64,000 nt of DNA from an uncultured Ruminococcus sp. (GCF_946415235.1 NZ_CAMKRR010000002.1:59661-123660), one strand, 5' to 3'; counted from the first letter of the stretch, positions 16,651-25,870 are shown. The notes: generated by a model not told the origin, from the sequence alone. A program made the numbers and translations.

Positions 16651-18558
16651 TTATTTGTAAGTGAAATTGTAGCCGCTTATATCGACGTCGGGAACAGGCT
16701 CGGCTTCGTCATTGAGACGTATATCATAGTAAACCGTGCAGTGTACGGTCTCGCCGTCCTTGGCGTAAAACTCTGTACCTATTGGTATTCCTGTTTCCTT
16801 GTCGATGAAGAACTTGAAGCTTCCGTAATAATCTTCGGGATATATGCACATTTCATCATTCCTGAAATCGATCCTGCCTTCTACTATACAGCAGTCTCTG
16901 TCAAGTATGTTTGTTTCTCCCGTGATGTCCCACTTGCTGAATTCATACATATAAGTACGTACAAGCCACGGACCTTCAGATATGAACATGGGTCTGAATT
17001 TGAAAGCATACCAGTTTGGTGATCTGTATTTGTTCAGTCTGAATTTATCAAAGCCGTCGTATTTTTCAGCATCGCCTTCATGAGGTACAGCATACGTATT
17101 ATAGTGATAGTGGCCGTTATCATTTTGGTCATCGGTCGGATTTGTCCAGTAATATTCCTTTTCTCCGTCACAGTAGGTCTCACTGTTCTTTTCAATATCA
17201 TTGGCATTTATTCCCTTGACATATTCGAGCAGAGAAGCGCAGTCATACTCTCCGCTGTAATCAGAATAATTGTTATCTGAGTAGGTGTATTCCTTCGGAG
17301 CTCTGTTATCACAGAACAATACCGTATTGTTGATCGTTTTATTTATCCTGCGATCTTCACCTTCTTCGCAGTACTGCTCGTTTTTTTCTATACTTGCATA
17401 TTTTGCGCTGAGCTTATCGTAATAATCGCAGGAATTGATGAGCTTATCGACTAATTCAAGCTTCTGCGGATCAAGCTCGGGACCTATGGGTTCAACGTCG
17501 CTGATGACCCAGCTTCCGCCGTTATTGATGACCTTCATGGACATATCATACTTGTTCGGAACGCTGGTAAAATCGTATTTTACAATGGCTGTGAATGAAT
17601 CATCGGTGATATCGGTAATTTCTATAGGTTCGTCCCTGCGGTCGAAGAAGTAATAAAGCCGGCTGTATCGTTCATTTTTATCGCTGTCAAAGTACAGGGC
17701 GCCGTTATACATTGCAAATACTCCGAAGTCAGGATAATTCTCGGTATCAGCATCATATATCCTGTTTGGTTCATAGCCTGAGAGGTCCTCGCCTATAAGA
17801 TGCGGGAACTCCTTGTCAATACAGTCCTGTGTCATGAATGAAAGAGCCTTTTCCATTACCTCGTCGGTATTGCTGTATTTCATACCGACATCATAATGAT
17901 AGTAATACCATCCGCCGAGAAGGGCATAATTCGCGTGGTCGAGCGGATCACCTCTGCCGAGCTCAAACCATATACTATCTGCGGACTGACCGCATTCCTC
18001 GTCTATCCTTCGGCATTCTTCCTCAAGATTATCGTAATATGCTTCAAACTCTTCCTCTGTCATATTAGCGGCCTGTTCTTCACTGAGGTCATACTCGGGA
18101 TAATCCGGCATTTTGTCCTCGTCCAGCGGATCGAGGAAATTATCGAATTCGTCCGCAAGACCACTTGCTATACTGCGGTATTCCTCCGCACGTGGGTCTT
18201 CTGTTGAGGGCTGTGTCATTTCTGACGACGCTATAGTAGTTACGGTATCATCGTCGCCGCTGCTGCTGTTTTTCAGCTGCTTTGAGATATTGTAGCCGCC
18301 GAATGAGCCTGCGCCTATAAGCAGCGCAAGTGAAGCAGCTATGGAAGCTGTCCTCCATTTCGGGCGCTTGTATACCTCAACTCCGCTTACTTCTGTTTCA
18401 CTGCTGAATTCTTCATTAGTATTGTCTGATATATTGTACTTTCTCTCGCTCATTGCGTATATTCTCTCCTTTTCTTCGTCGGTGAGTACGGGAAATTCCT
18501 GAGCGATATTCTCAATATCCATACTGTCCAGCTCCTTGAAAAGATCGTTTTTATTCAT
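16651..18558 (-). CDS. large membrane anti-sigma factor candidate
   Basis: 635 aa. A ~70-residue acidic cytoplasmic N-terminus is followed by one membrane helix (TASIAASLALLIGAGSFGG, ~72-92), a Ser/Asp/Thr linker and a ~530-residue external domain rich in Tyr, Asp and Asn that I do not recognise. Its start overlaps the stop of the ECF sigma gene by 4 bases, so the pair is translationally coupled. Anti-sigma role is inferred from that coupling and from similarity of the membrane segment to the protein at 10896. Confidence 0.72.
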   Translation of the reverse strand: MNKNDLFKELDSMDIENIAQEFPVLTDEEKERIYAMSERKYNISDNTNEEFSSETEVSGVEVYKRPKWRTASIAASLALLIGAGSFGGYNISKQLKNSSSGDDDTVTTIASSEMTQPSTEDPRAEEYRSIASGLADEFDNFLDPLDEDKMPDYPEYDLSEEQAANMTEEEFEAYYDNLEEECRRIDEECGQSADSIWFELGRGDPLDHANYALLGGWYYYHYDVGMKYSNTDEVMEKALSFMTQDCIDKEFPHLIGEDLSGYEPNRIYDADTENYPDFGVFAMYNGALYFDSDKNERYSRLYYFFDRRDEPIEITDITDDSFTAIVKYDFTSVPNKYDMSMKVINNGGSWVISDVEPIGPELDPQKLELVDKLINSCDYYDKLSAKYASIEKNEQYCEEGEDRRINKTINNTVLFCDNRAPKEYTYSDNNYSDYSGEYDCASLLEYVKGINANDIEKNSETYCDGEKEYYWTNPTDDQNDNGHYHYNTYAVPHEGDAEKYDGFDKFRLNKYRSPNWYAFKFRPMFISEGPWLVRTYMYEFSKWDITGETNILDRDCCIVEGRIDFRNDEMCIYPEDYYGSFKFFIDKETGIPIGTEFYAKDGETVHCTVYYDIRLNDEAEPVPDVDISGYNFTYK

Positions 18559-19133
18559 ATCAATCCCTCCCTGCCTATGCCTGCTTCTGCGAGCAGCAGT
18601 TTAAGCTTCTGTTTGGCGCGGCTGCTTCGCTTCTGAACGGCTGTGGCTGTCATTGAAATGTTCTTTGAGATCTCCTTGGCAGTCCTGTTGTAGTAGTATT
18701 GCTGAATTATGATAGTTGAATCGGGCTCTCCGAGCTCCTTTATCTTGTCGAGTATTATCCTCGACTGTTCTTTCTGCTCGGTGTGCTCGATGAGACGCTC
18801 GTCAGAGCCGAAGGTCTCCATATTGTCATCGTCTATGCTGATATTCCTCATGTTTTTTGTACTTATCCTGCGGTAAGCGTCAATTGCCGTATTCCTTGAT
18901 ACCGCAGCGATAAAGCCTTTGATATCACCCGAAAAGGAAGTATCCTTGTCGAGCCTCTTGTATATCTTCATAAAAATATCGCTGACGCAGTCTTCAATAT
19001 CCTCGCGTGAGCCGCAGCTCCTGAGAACATTGATAACGATAGCATAAACATAATTGCAGTATTTATCGAAAATCACTCTATGACACTTTTGTATCGACTC
19101 CGCCATAAGCAGACGAAGCTCGTTCTCTGTCAT
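18555..19133 (-). CDS. ECF-type RNA polymerase sigma factor
   Basis: 192-aa group 4 sigma factor. Region 2 includes EDIEDCVSDIFMKIYKRLD, and region 4 includes the HTH RTAKEISKNISMTATAVQKRSSRAKQ. Start at 19133 (MTENELRL) is chosen because AAAGGAGG is 8 bases upstream; an ATG 27 bases further out lacks an RBS. First gene of a two-gene operon with the anti-sigma candidate. Confidence 0.9.
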   Translation of the reverse strand: MTENELRLLMAESIQKCHRVIFDKYCNYVYAIVINVLRSCGSREDIEDCVSDIFMKIYKRLDKDTSFSGDIKGFIAAVSRNTAIDAYRRISTKNMRNISIDDDNMETFGSDERLIEHTEQKEQSRIILDKIKELGEPDSTIIIQQYYYNRTAKEISKNISMTATAVQKRSSRAKQKLKLLLAEAGIGREGLI

Positions 19134-19202
19134 CGGGAACTCCTCCTTTATTGAATGCATTCAATAATATAATCGAAAGAAAGCATTGATATCAGACATA
19201 TT

Positions 19203-19231
19203 ATTCTAACATTTTTTCCGTAAAATCGCAA
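19203..19231 (-). promoter_or_regulatory. candidate promoter of the sigma/anti-sigma operon
   Basis: On the minus strand TTGCGA, 17 bases, TAGAAT. Moderate match to sigma-A; an ECF-type autoregulatory promoter cannot be excluded. Confidence 0.5.
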
Positions 19232-19278
19232 GCTCTTTGAAAAACAGAAAAAAATTATTGAAAAACGATAATTTTCTA

Positions 19279-19307
19279 TTGACAAATGATATTTTCTGTG
19301 TTATACT
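19279..19307 (+). promoter_or_regulatory. promoter of the DUF2975 operon
   Basis: TTGACA, 17 bases, TATACT. Confidence 0.85.
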
Positions 19308-19344
19308 ATAGTCACAGTAAAACAATACAAAGGAGAGCGGACTT

Positions 19345-19812
19345 ATGTGGAACAAGGATAGATCACTTATTCTGTCGCGTATTCTTACACTTGCGGCGGC
19401 TATGGCAGCCGTAATAGTTGCAGTCTTTATACCTGCGATATCCGGGTGGTATCAGTATGAAATGGCTGCTGAAGCAAACAGCGTTTTTGACAGGAGCACT
19501 ATGTTCATTCCCATGTGCATTACTTTATATGTATGCGATGCACTTGCGCTGGGGGCGCTGTGGAACCTGCATATCCTCCTCAGGAACATAAGCAGGGACG
19601 AGGTGTTCATACAGAAAAACACAAATTGCCTGCGGAGGATATCATGGATATGTATGGGTGTAGGCGTTATGATGATGATATTCGGACTGTGGAGCTCCAT
19701 ATTTGCATTCTTCGGTATGTGTGCCCTCATGTTCGGACTTATCATGCGCGTACTGAAAAATGTATTTGAAAAGGCAGTAGAAATAAAGTCGGAAAACGAC
19801 TTTACAATATAA
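19345..19812 (+). CDS. DUF2975 family membrane protein
   Basis: 155 aa with four hydrophobic segments (about residues 13-33, 55-75, 95-118 and 120-138). The segment RNISRDEVFIQKNTNCLRRISW is typical of DUF2975. The family is regularly encoded beside a small YozG-like Cro/C1 regulator, as here. Function unknown. RBS AAAGGAGAG precedes the ATG. Confidence 0.82.
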   Translation: MWNKDRSLILSRILTLAAAMAAVIVAVFIPAISGWYQYEMAAEANSVFDRSTMFIPMCITLYVCDALALGALWNLHILLRNISRDEVFIQKNTNCLRRISWICMGVGVMMMIFGLWSSIFAFFGMCALMFGLIMRVLKNVFEKAVEIKSENDFTI

Positions 19813-19826
19813 CGGAGGTGTTTTCC

Positions 19827-20033
19827 ATGCCGATTATAGTAAATCTGGACGTTATGATGGCAAAGCGGAAGATGTCCTCACAGGATCTTGCGGAAAAGGT
19901 GGGCATTACTACCGCTAATCTTTCGATACTGAAAACGGGCAAGGCAAAGGCAGTCCGCTTCTCGACGCTGGAGAGAATATGCGACGAGCTTGACTGCCAG
20001 CCGGGAGATATACTTGAGTATCAGAGAGAATAG
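19827..20033 (+). CDS. YozG-like XRE/Cro family transcriptional regulator
   Basis: 68 aa, essentially one helix-turn-helix: KRKMSSQDLAEKVGITTANL then LERICDELDCQPGDILEY. It is the partner that usually accompanies DUF2975 proteins. The ATG at 19827 is chosen because ACGGAGGTG sits 8 bases upstream; a GTG at 19818 lies inside that RBS. Likely autoregulates the operon (inference). Confidence 0.88.
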   Translation: MPIIVNLDVMMAKRKMSSQDLAEKVGITTANLSILKTGKAKAVRFSTLERICDELDCQPGDILEYQRE

Positions 20034-20118
20034 GCATATCCGCGGGGTAAAGCATGATACAGGGGTATGACATATATGGGGAGCAGGGATGCTCCCCCGA
20101 ACCGTAACAAATACAATA

Positions 20119-20144
20119 CTTACTATAAACATATTTATAGTAAG
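20119..20144. promoter_or_regulatory. perfect 11-bp inverted repeat
   Basis: CTTACTATAAA and TTTATAGTAAG around a CATA loop, 7 bases before the RBS of the next gene. Could be an operator for the adjacent XRE regulator or an RNA hairpin masking translation. Confidence 0.5.
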
Positions 20145-20165
20145 CAAATCGGAGGAGGTACGATC

Positions 20166-20462
20166 ATGAAAAAGGCAGCTGTTGTCAAACGGGAACTGAA
20201 ATATACATACGGTATTGATATCGCACTTTGCGTGTTCAATTTCCTTATATGCTCGCTGCTCTGTGCAGGGGGCAGCGAATGGCTCAATATTGCGGGAGTC
20301 ATCGCACTTGTTACTGCTATAATACCTGTCGGCTTCAAGAGGCTGTACTATAAGGACGAGTTCACGCCGAGGTCAGTGGGAGCAGTAATGACAGTGTACA
20401 GAGCCGTGCAGACTGCACTTCTTCTGTACGGTATCGACTTTTTCCTTATAGCAGGTGTATGA
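20166..20462 (+). CDS. small membrane protein, hypothetical
   Basis: 98 aa with hydrophobic segments at about 17-35 and 40-58 and a third near the C-terminus. Not recognised. The ATG at 20166 has GGAGGAGG 6 bases upstream and gives MKKAAVVKRELKYTYG. It sits between the YozG-like regulator and the DUF4173 gene, so it is probably part of the same operon. Confidence 0.7.
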   Translation: MKKAAVVKRELKYTYGIDIALCVFNFLICSLLCAGGSEWLNIAGVIALVTAIIPVGFKRLYYKDEFTPRSVGAVMTVYRAVQTALLLYGIDFFLIAGV

Positions 20463-20500
20463 TATGAGAGCTTACGAATACAGAAAAGGAGAAAAGCATC

Positions 20501-22012
20501 ATGAATAACAATATCTATAACGGACCGCAGGCTCCCTATATACCGCAGCCTGTGACAAAGGTAAAGGAAAAGCCCGAATACTCAAAGGCAGAAGTGGTAC
20601 TCTCGGTATTTGCCTTTATAGCTGCATTCTGTGCGGTAAGATATATACTGTTCAACGCAATGGGCTTCATAACTACGGGAGTTTTCATTGCTATTATTAC
20701 CGCGGCAATTATTTACATGAAGAAGAAGGGCTGCGAATTTTCCGCGTTCAATAAAGTGCTTGCGGCAGTTCTGTATGTATTCAGCTTTGTTTTTTCAATT
20801 ACTGCAAACAACTTCATAAAAGACCTTGATGCCCTTTTCATTTTCGGTGCGGCAGCGTACCTTATATACTCCGCAGCGGCAGGAAACAAGGATATCGAGC
20901 GCTATCTGCCCTTTGCGGTATGCAAGGCGATATTCGAGTACCCCTTCTCCCACTTCGGAAAGCAGGCGGCTATAACTCAGGACAGCCTTTCAAAGTCAAA
21001 GGCGGGCTCGAATGTGAAGTATATCATCATAGGACTTCTTCTCACAGTACCGCTTACTGCTATAGTAGCGTCGCTTCTCATGTCGGCAGACGACGGACTT
21101 GCGGAAATGCTTTCCGATATATTTGAAAGGATATTCAGCGAGGAGATATGGAATATAATTTTGCAGCTCTGTTTAGCGATACCTTGCTCCATGTACCTTT
21201 TCGGAATGTTCTACTCCAACACTCACCGCGGCGGGATACAGCCTCTTGACGAGCAGGGCTGCATAAGAAAGCTGTTCAGTATCCGTTTTGTCAGCAACCT
21301 TATAATGTATACAGCCGTTACTCCCATATGCATACTTTACGTGCTGTTTTTCTTCTCGCAGGCGAGCTACTTCCTGTCCGCGTTCAGCAGTGAGCTCCCC
21401 GACGGATTTACCTATGCGGATTACGCAAGACAAGGCTTCTTTGAGCTCTTTGCTGTGGCAGTGATAAATCTTATAGTACTCTGCGCTGTAAGCCTTTTCT
21501 CAAAGAAATCAGGCAGGGAAAAGCCATTTGCACTGAAGCTTTACAGCGTTGTTCTGAGCATCTTCACTCTTATCCTCATAGCAACAGCCATGAGCAAAAT
21601 GGTAATGTATATAGATAATTACGGTCTTACAGAGCTGAGAGTATACACGAGCTGGTTCATGATACTTCTTGCGTTCATATTTGTGCTTATAATAATAAAG
21701 CAGTTCCGCTTTGATATGAAGTTCACAAAGCATTTAGCAGTGATATTCACGCTGTTGTTTGCAGTTCTCTGCTTCTCGCGCCCCGAAGCTCTTATTGCGA
21801 AGTATAATATAGAAATGTACAGAGCGGGACATCTCGATGAGCTTGATACAGATGCCATACTCAAAATGTCGGACGACGGTCTCCTTGCTGCTTATAATGA
21901 GGAAGCCGTAACAAAAGAGGAGGTCAACAAGCATAAGAAAAGACTGTATCAGCGCAAAACTTACGGCAGATATAATCTCTCCGCAGTGATCCTTGACAGC
22001 AAGACGGAATGA
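20501..22012 (+). CDS. DUF4173/DUF4153-type polytopic membrane protein
   Basis: 503 aa with about ten hydrophobic helices after a short Pro-rich N-terminus, and a charged C-terminal tail ending RKTYGRYNLSAVILDS. The layout and association with a DUF2975/YozG pair match the DUF4173 family; its biochemical role is unknown. RBS AAAGGAGAA precedes the ATG. Last gene of the operon. Confidence 0.75.
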   Translation: MNNNIYNGPQAPYIPQPVTKVKEKPEYSKAEVVLSVFAFIAAFCAVRYILFNAMGFITTGVFIAIITAAIIYMKKKGCEFSAFNKVLAAVLYVFSFVFSITANNFIKDLDALFIFGAAAYLIYSAAAGNKDIERYLPFAVCKAIFEYPFSHFGKQAAITQDSLSKSKAGSNVKYIIIGLLLTVPLTAIVASLLMSADDGLAEMLSDIFERIFSEEIWNIILQLCLAIPCSMYLFGMFYSNTHRGGIQPLDEQGCIRKLFSIRFVSNLIMYTAVTPICILYVLFFFSQASYFLSAFSSELPDGFTYADYARQGFFELFAVAVINLIVLCAVSLFSKKSGREKPFALKLYSVVLSIFTLILIATAMSKMVMYIDNYGLTELRVYTSWFMILLAFIFVLIIIKQFRFDMKFTKHLAVIFTLLFAVLCFSRPEALIAKYNIEMYRAGHLDELDTDAILKMSDDGLLAAYNEEAVTKEEVNKHKKRLYQRKTYGRYNLSAVILDSKTE

Positions 22013-22026
22013 ATATATAAATGTAC

Positions 22027-22054
22027 AGCCCCGAGGCAGCGCCTCGGGGCTTGT
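22027..22054. terminator. terminator between converging genes
   Basis: GCCCCGAGGC / GCCTCGGGGC with an AGC loop; short T-rich tail on the plus strand. Confidence 0.75.
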
Positions 22055-22076
22055 TCATACTATTTGACCGCGCGGA

Positions 22077-23822
22077 TCATTTATCCTTTTTTTCCTCAGC
22101 GGGCTTTTTCACGCCTGTTACGTCGGAAATATCGACCTTTTCGGTCTGACCAGCCTTAATGAGGACTCCGTTGATATCGCCCACAAGGGTAATAATATCG
22201 TTAATGGACTTATTTATAGTCTCTGAGCTCTCATTTGTGATGGTAACATTATCATCAAGAGCGCTGAAAGCGTTGATAGTTGTCTCGAGGATAGAAGTAA
22301 GCTGTGAAACACTGTCTGCGTCCATTGTTGAGTTGTCGTTGCAGAATGAAACGACATTCTCGAGGAGGTCCTTAACGACAGCGGCTCTGTCGCTGGTAGC
22401 AGATGTGGATTCGCCGATATTCTGCATATTCTCCGTAATGCTTGCAACATTTTCCTTGAGCTTGTCGGAAAGTGCGAGAACTTCTTCTGTGATCTCTTCC
22501 AGCTGCTCGTTCTGTCTGTTGAGGGCAGAGTGTCTTGCGATGAGGACTGATTTTGCGTGAACGATACAGTTATCGGGAGTATTGAGACCTCTGTAGATAG
22601 CTGTAGCCATATCGCGGCAGGTATTGTATCCGCAGGCATGGCAGTCATATTTGCGGTCCTCTTCGGTGTGCATACCCATTTTCTCAAAGATAGGAGCAAG
22701 CTGAGCTATATTCGGAACAGGTGTAGGCATCGAGCCCTTGTAGTTCCTGAGGAAGTCAGCCACATGGAGCTCGTCATCGAACTTCTTGAAGAGCTTGTCA
22801 TCGCCTCGTCCCATGATACCTGTGGACTTGCGGCGGCTCTTTGCCTCAATTTCGATAGCTCTTGAAGTAGCCATAACGTCGAAAACGGTCTGATTTGTAC
22901 CCGAAGCGGGTCCTATATTACATCCGAATTCACATGAGAGCACGTCGAATACCTTCGGGTGCTTTGATTCGGGCATTCTTCCGTACATATCTATTTCGCC
23001 GAAAACCTTGTGTACGCCTTCGGAATTTGTGATATTTACCTCGGGATCGTGCATCCAGATATTATCTCTGAATCCGCCGGGACGGGAGTATATCGAGCCC
23101 AGCTGACCCTGCATATCGTCGAATTTATACTCGTAATTTTCGGAAGTATCAATAGGTATGATGATATCATTCCTCTCGAAGTATTCAAGAAGCTTCTTGA
23201 TAGTAACGTTGTACTTTACGAGACCTGTGTCCTTAGCCTCGAAGGACTCGGCGATACACGGAGAAATAACAGCGATAGGGTTATTTCTGCGGAGATACTT
23301 CTGTATGTATATAGCGCCGCAGGCGATGGGGCTGTGTATAGGTGAAAGGTTCTGCAGCAGCTTGGGCTGGTATGTTTCGATATACTTTACGATAGCAGGA
23401 CATTGCTGTGTGATCACGTTGCCGATCTTGTCCTGATCGAGAGTTCTTGCGTGAGCCCATGTACATATATCAGCACCGAGTGATACGTCGAAGATAGTAC
23501 ATCCCTGTTTCTTGAACCAGTCGAGCACACCCTTCCACTTTGTGGGGAGAATGGTCTTGATAGCGGGAGAAGCCATAATAATGATCTTTTCCTTGAGGAG
23601 ATCGGTGATACATTCGTCGGTATCGTCGATATAATCTCTTGCGCCATGGTTGCACTTCTTTACGCATTCGCCGCAGGCGATACATTTAGCGGGATTAACC
23701 ATGGTTATGAAACGTCCGTCTTCGAGCTGCTTTGTCATATTGGCTTCGGGAGCGGGACATTCTCTTACACAGGCATTGCAGCCCACGCATTTTTCAGGTT
23801 TTACAATGATCAATTCACTCAT
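22077..23822 (-). CDS. sensory [FeFe]-hydrogenase-like Fe-S protein with chemoreceptor-like coiled coil
   Basis: 581 aa. Two ferredoxin 4Fe-4S sites come first (CVGCNACVRECP and CIACGECVKKC). A hydrogenase H-domain follows, in which the four H-cluster Cys are kept: Cys141 in TQQCP, Cys189 in SPCIAE, and Cys297 and Cys301 in SCEFGC. The neighbouring proton-relay Cys of catalytic enzymes is Gln140. A further Fe-S motif (Cys394, 397, 402, 419) and a ~130-residue Ser/Thr/Asn-rich helical tail resembling a methyl-accepting signalling domain end the protein. This is the design of group C/D sensory hydrogenases rather than metabolic ones. Downstream partner of a DivIVA-like coiled-coil gene. Confidence 0.82.
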   Translation of the reverse strand: MSELIIVKPEKCVGCNACVRECPAPEANMTKQLEDGRFITMVNPAKCIACGECVKKCNHGARDYIDDTDECITDLLKEKIIIMASPAIKTILPTKWKGVLDWFKKQGCTIFDVSLGADICTWAHARTLDQDKIGNVITQQCPAIVKYIETYQPKLLQNLSPIHSPIACGAIYIQKYLRRNNPIAVISPCIAESFEAKDTGLVKYNVTIKKLLEYFERNDIIIPIDTSENYEYKFDDMQGQLGSIYSRPGGFRDNIWMHDPEVNITNSEGVHKVFGEIDMYGRMPESKHPKVFDVLSCEFGCNIGPASGTNQTVFDVMATSRAIEIEAKSRRKSTGIMGRGDDKLFKKFDDELHVADFLRNYKGSMPTPVPNIAQLAPIFEKMGMHTEEDRKYDCHACGYNTCRDMATAIYRGLNTPDNCIVHAKSVLIARHSALNRQNEQLEEITEEVLALSDKLKENVASITENMQNIGESTSATSDRAAVVKDLLENVVSFCNDNSTMDADSVSQLTSILETTINAFSALDDNVTITNESSETINKSINDIITLVGDINGVLIKAGQTEKVDISDVTGVKKPAEEKKDK

Positions 23823-23865
23823 AATTATAAAAACTCCTTATGACATTTAAGAAACTTATTTTGCT

Positions 23866-24948
23866 TTATTTCTTTCCGATGGAATTGGCTTTGGCTGCAA
23901 GAGCAGCAAGGTCTATCTTGCCCTTCTTTTCGCCGCCGTCATTCTTATCGCTGCTCTTCTGCTGTCCTCCGGAGGACTCTTCCTTTTTATCGTCTTTTTC
24001 GTCATCTTTCCTGCTGTCGTCTTTTTTGCCGCTTATGGACTCAGCCATCTGCTTGAGCTTATCCAGCTCTTCCTGCTGTTTGCGCTTGTCGTCCTCATTT
24101 TTGATCTGATCCGAAAGGAGCATAGGTCTTTCGGGAATCTCGGGCTCAAAGACTTCGGGCTGCCTGAATACGGGAACGCCGCCCTCCTTAAGGGTAGCCT
24201 CTGTCTTGTTGAGGCACTCGTCTGCCTCGATGAGTCTGCTGATGCCGTCCTTGCGGAAGCCCTCGAGGGAGTCTCTTACCAGACCCATATGTCTCTTGAG
24301 CGAGTTTACATTATCAAGGAGAGAAGCTCTGAGGTTGTTTGAAGCAACTTCCATCTGCTCTGCCCTGGACTGAGCCTCAGCTATCTTTTCGGCAGCTGTC
24401 CTTTCAGCCTCGAATATGATCTGTTCCGCTTCCACGTTGGCTTCGGCGACTATATTCTCGGCGAGCTTCTTTGTCTGGAACTCTATTTCGGCTGCCTTTG
24501 ATTTTGCTGTGCCTTCCAGCATTGAAGAGGACTTCTGAGCCTCGATGAAAACATTGCTGAGAGCCATAGCCTCGTCCTGAGCCATAAGTGCTGCACACTT
24601 TGATTCTGCTGCCTTGAGTTTATCCTGCAATTCGGACATTTCGTCCTTCATTTTCTTGATATCTTCTTTAAGGCTGTTGTTTTCGTCATCCGTTGCTTTT
24701 AATTTGAGGCTGAGAGTATTGTTCTGAACCTGGACCTGCGTGAGCTTTGCGCGTTCTTCCGAAAGAACTGATTCCAGAGCTTTTTCGGGCTCTGTCCCCT
24801 TTTTGTATGCCTCCATCTGAAGCTTTGTTTCTCTCAGTTCGTTCCTGAGATCATGGACCTGTTCGTTAAGGTATTCGATCCTTCTGATAACGGCTTCCTT
24901 TTCATAGCCGCCGAATGTCACGGTCTTGATAAATCTTGGTTCAGCCAT
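23866..24948 (-). CDS. DivIVA-like coiled-coil protein
   Basis: 360 aa. The N-terminus FGGYEKEAVIRRIEYLNEQ resembles the DivIVA/GpsB membrane-binding motif. Long coiled coils cover residues ~22-240, including an ATP-synthase-b-like stretch (AEANVEAEQIIFEAERTAA). A charged Lys/Asp/Glu-rich disordered tail completes it. Likely a scaffold. It precedes the hydrogenase-like gene by 43 bases in the same operon, so it may position that sensor (inference). Confidence 0.7.
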   Translation of the reverse strand: MAEPRFIKTVTFGGYEKEAVIRRIEYLNEQVHDLRNELRETKLQMEAYKKGTEPEKALESVLSEERAKLTQVQVQNNTLSLKLKATDDENNSLKEDIKKMKDEMSELQDKLKAAESKCAALMAQDEAMALSNVFIEAQKSSSMLEGTAKSKAAEIEFQTKKLAENIVAEANVEAEQIIFEAERTAAEKIAEAQSRAEQMEVASNNLRASLLDNVNSLKRHMGLVRDSLEGFRKDGISRLIEADECLNKTEATLKEGGVPVFRQPEVFEPEIPERPMLLSDQIKNEDDKRKQQEELDKLKQMAESISGKKDDSRKDDEKDDKKEESSGGQQKSSDKNDGGEKKGKIDLAALAAKANSIGKK

Positions 24949-25037
24949 ATTTATATCCTCCTTATTACAACCGACCTACTGAGCGGTCACCCGATAATCC
25001 CTCAAATGGATACAATTACCGAGTTTGATACATAATT

Positions 25038-25066
25038 ATTATACACCAAAATTGAAATATAGTCAA
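25038..25066 (-). promoter_or_regulatory. promoter of the DivIVA-like/hydrogenase-like operon
   Basis: Minus strand TTGACT, 17 bases, TATAAT. Confidence 0.85.
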
Positions 25067-25129
25067 TAAAAAAACTGCACAAAAAACAGGGCGATTTTAT
25101 GTAAATCACCCAATCTTATCGTGCAGTTT
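25065..25129 (-). terminator. terminator after the gene at 25146
   Basis: Minus-strand outer stem AAACTGCAC / GTGCAGTTT with an inner hairpin (25089-25111), followed by a T run. It abuts the next promoter. Confidence 0.75.
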
Positions 25130-25145
25130 CGGCATTATACGTAAA

Positions 25146-25724
25146 TTACCAATCATTTTCGCTGTCAGCGATGAGTTTTTTTACTTCTTCGTTTTCGTAA
25201 AGACCGAGGTCGAAGAGGCGGTCTGCCTGCTTGCTTGTGATCTTTCCCTGATCCGTGAATACGAACTGTCCGTGGTGCTGTTCCGTGCCGTTCCACGAGT
25301 CTATGATCTGCAGCCAGCCTTGTCTGTCCAGCTCTGTTTCGGGGTATTTTGAGTTTGGATAGAATTTTTCGACTATCATTTTCGCACATTTGCTGTGGTT
25401 GGTGAATGCACAGGAGTAGGTATCGCCGTCGGGAGATATCCAGCCCAGCTTGAAATCGGGAGAATTCTTGTCGAACATCTCCTCAAGGGTGAGGGGCTGT
25501 TCCTTGTCCGATTCGATGATACGCAGGAAACCGTAATCATTTTCCCTGAAATGGTAGTAGCCTCCTTTTCCGTCGAAAACGACGGGAAGCTGGTCTTCGG
25601 AGATTATATCCTCAAAGCCTGTACCTTCGAGGGCTTCAAGGGTATCGACATAGAGATAGCAGTAAGAGCCTGTGGAGGACTTGTATACTGCATATTTCTT
25701 TTTCTTCTTCTTTGTTCTCTTCAC
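25146..25724 (-). CDS. hypothetical protein (192 aa)
   Basis: Not recognised. Soluble protein with a Lys-rich N-terminus (KRTKKKKKKY) and acidic C-terminus (LIADSENDW); aromatic-rich beta-like segments between. The GTG at 25724 is preferred because AAAGGTAGG lies upstream; ATGs further out have no RBS. Single gene between its own promoter and terminator. Confidence 0.65.
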   Translation of the reverse strand: MKRTKKKKKKYAVYKSSTGSYCYLYVDTLEALEGTGFEDIISEDQLPVVFDGKGGYYHFRENDYGFLRIIESDKEQPLTLEEMFDKNSPDFKLGWISPDGDTYSCAFTNHSKCAKMIVEKFYPNSKYPETELDRQGWLQIIDSWNGTEQHHGQFVFTDQGKITSKQADRLFDLGLYENEEVKKLIADSENDW

Positions 25725-25765
25725 TCCGAAACACCTACCTTTCATATAGCACATAACATAGGTAT

Positions 25766-25794
25766 ATTTTATCACAGTTTCTACGTAATGTCAA
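25766..25794 (-). promoter_or_regulatory. promoter of the gene at 25146
   Basis: Minus strand TTGACA, 17 bases, TAAAAT. Confidence 0.82.
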
Positions 25795-25821
25795 TTATTA
25801 TCTTTATTTTCTGCGAATTGC

Positions 25822-25856
25822 CATAAAATAAGCGGCTGTCAGTGTTGACAGCCGCC
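25822..25856 (-). terminator. terminator after the GGDEF gene
   Basis: GCGGCTGTCA / TGACAGCCGC with a 4-base loop, then TTATTTTA on the minus strand. Confidence 0.8.
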
Positions 25857-25870
25857 ATATTTCAACAATA

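Noticed and set aside
22077..23822. Metabolic [FeFe]-hydrogenase assignment
   Set aside because: The proton-relay Cys is missing, the C-terminus is a receptor-like coiled coil and no HydB/HydC or maturation genes are adjacent.
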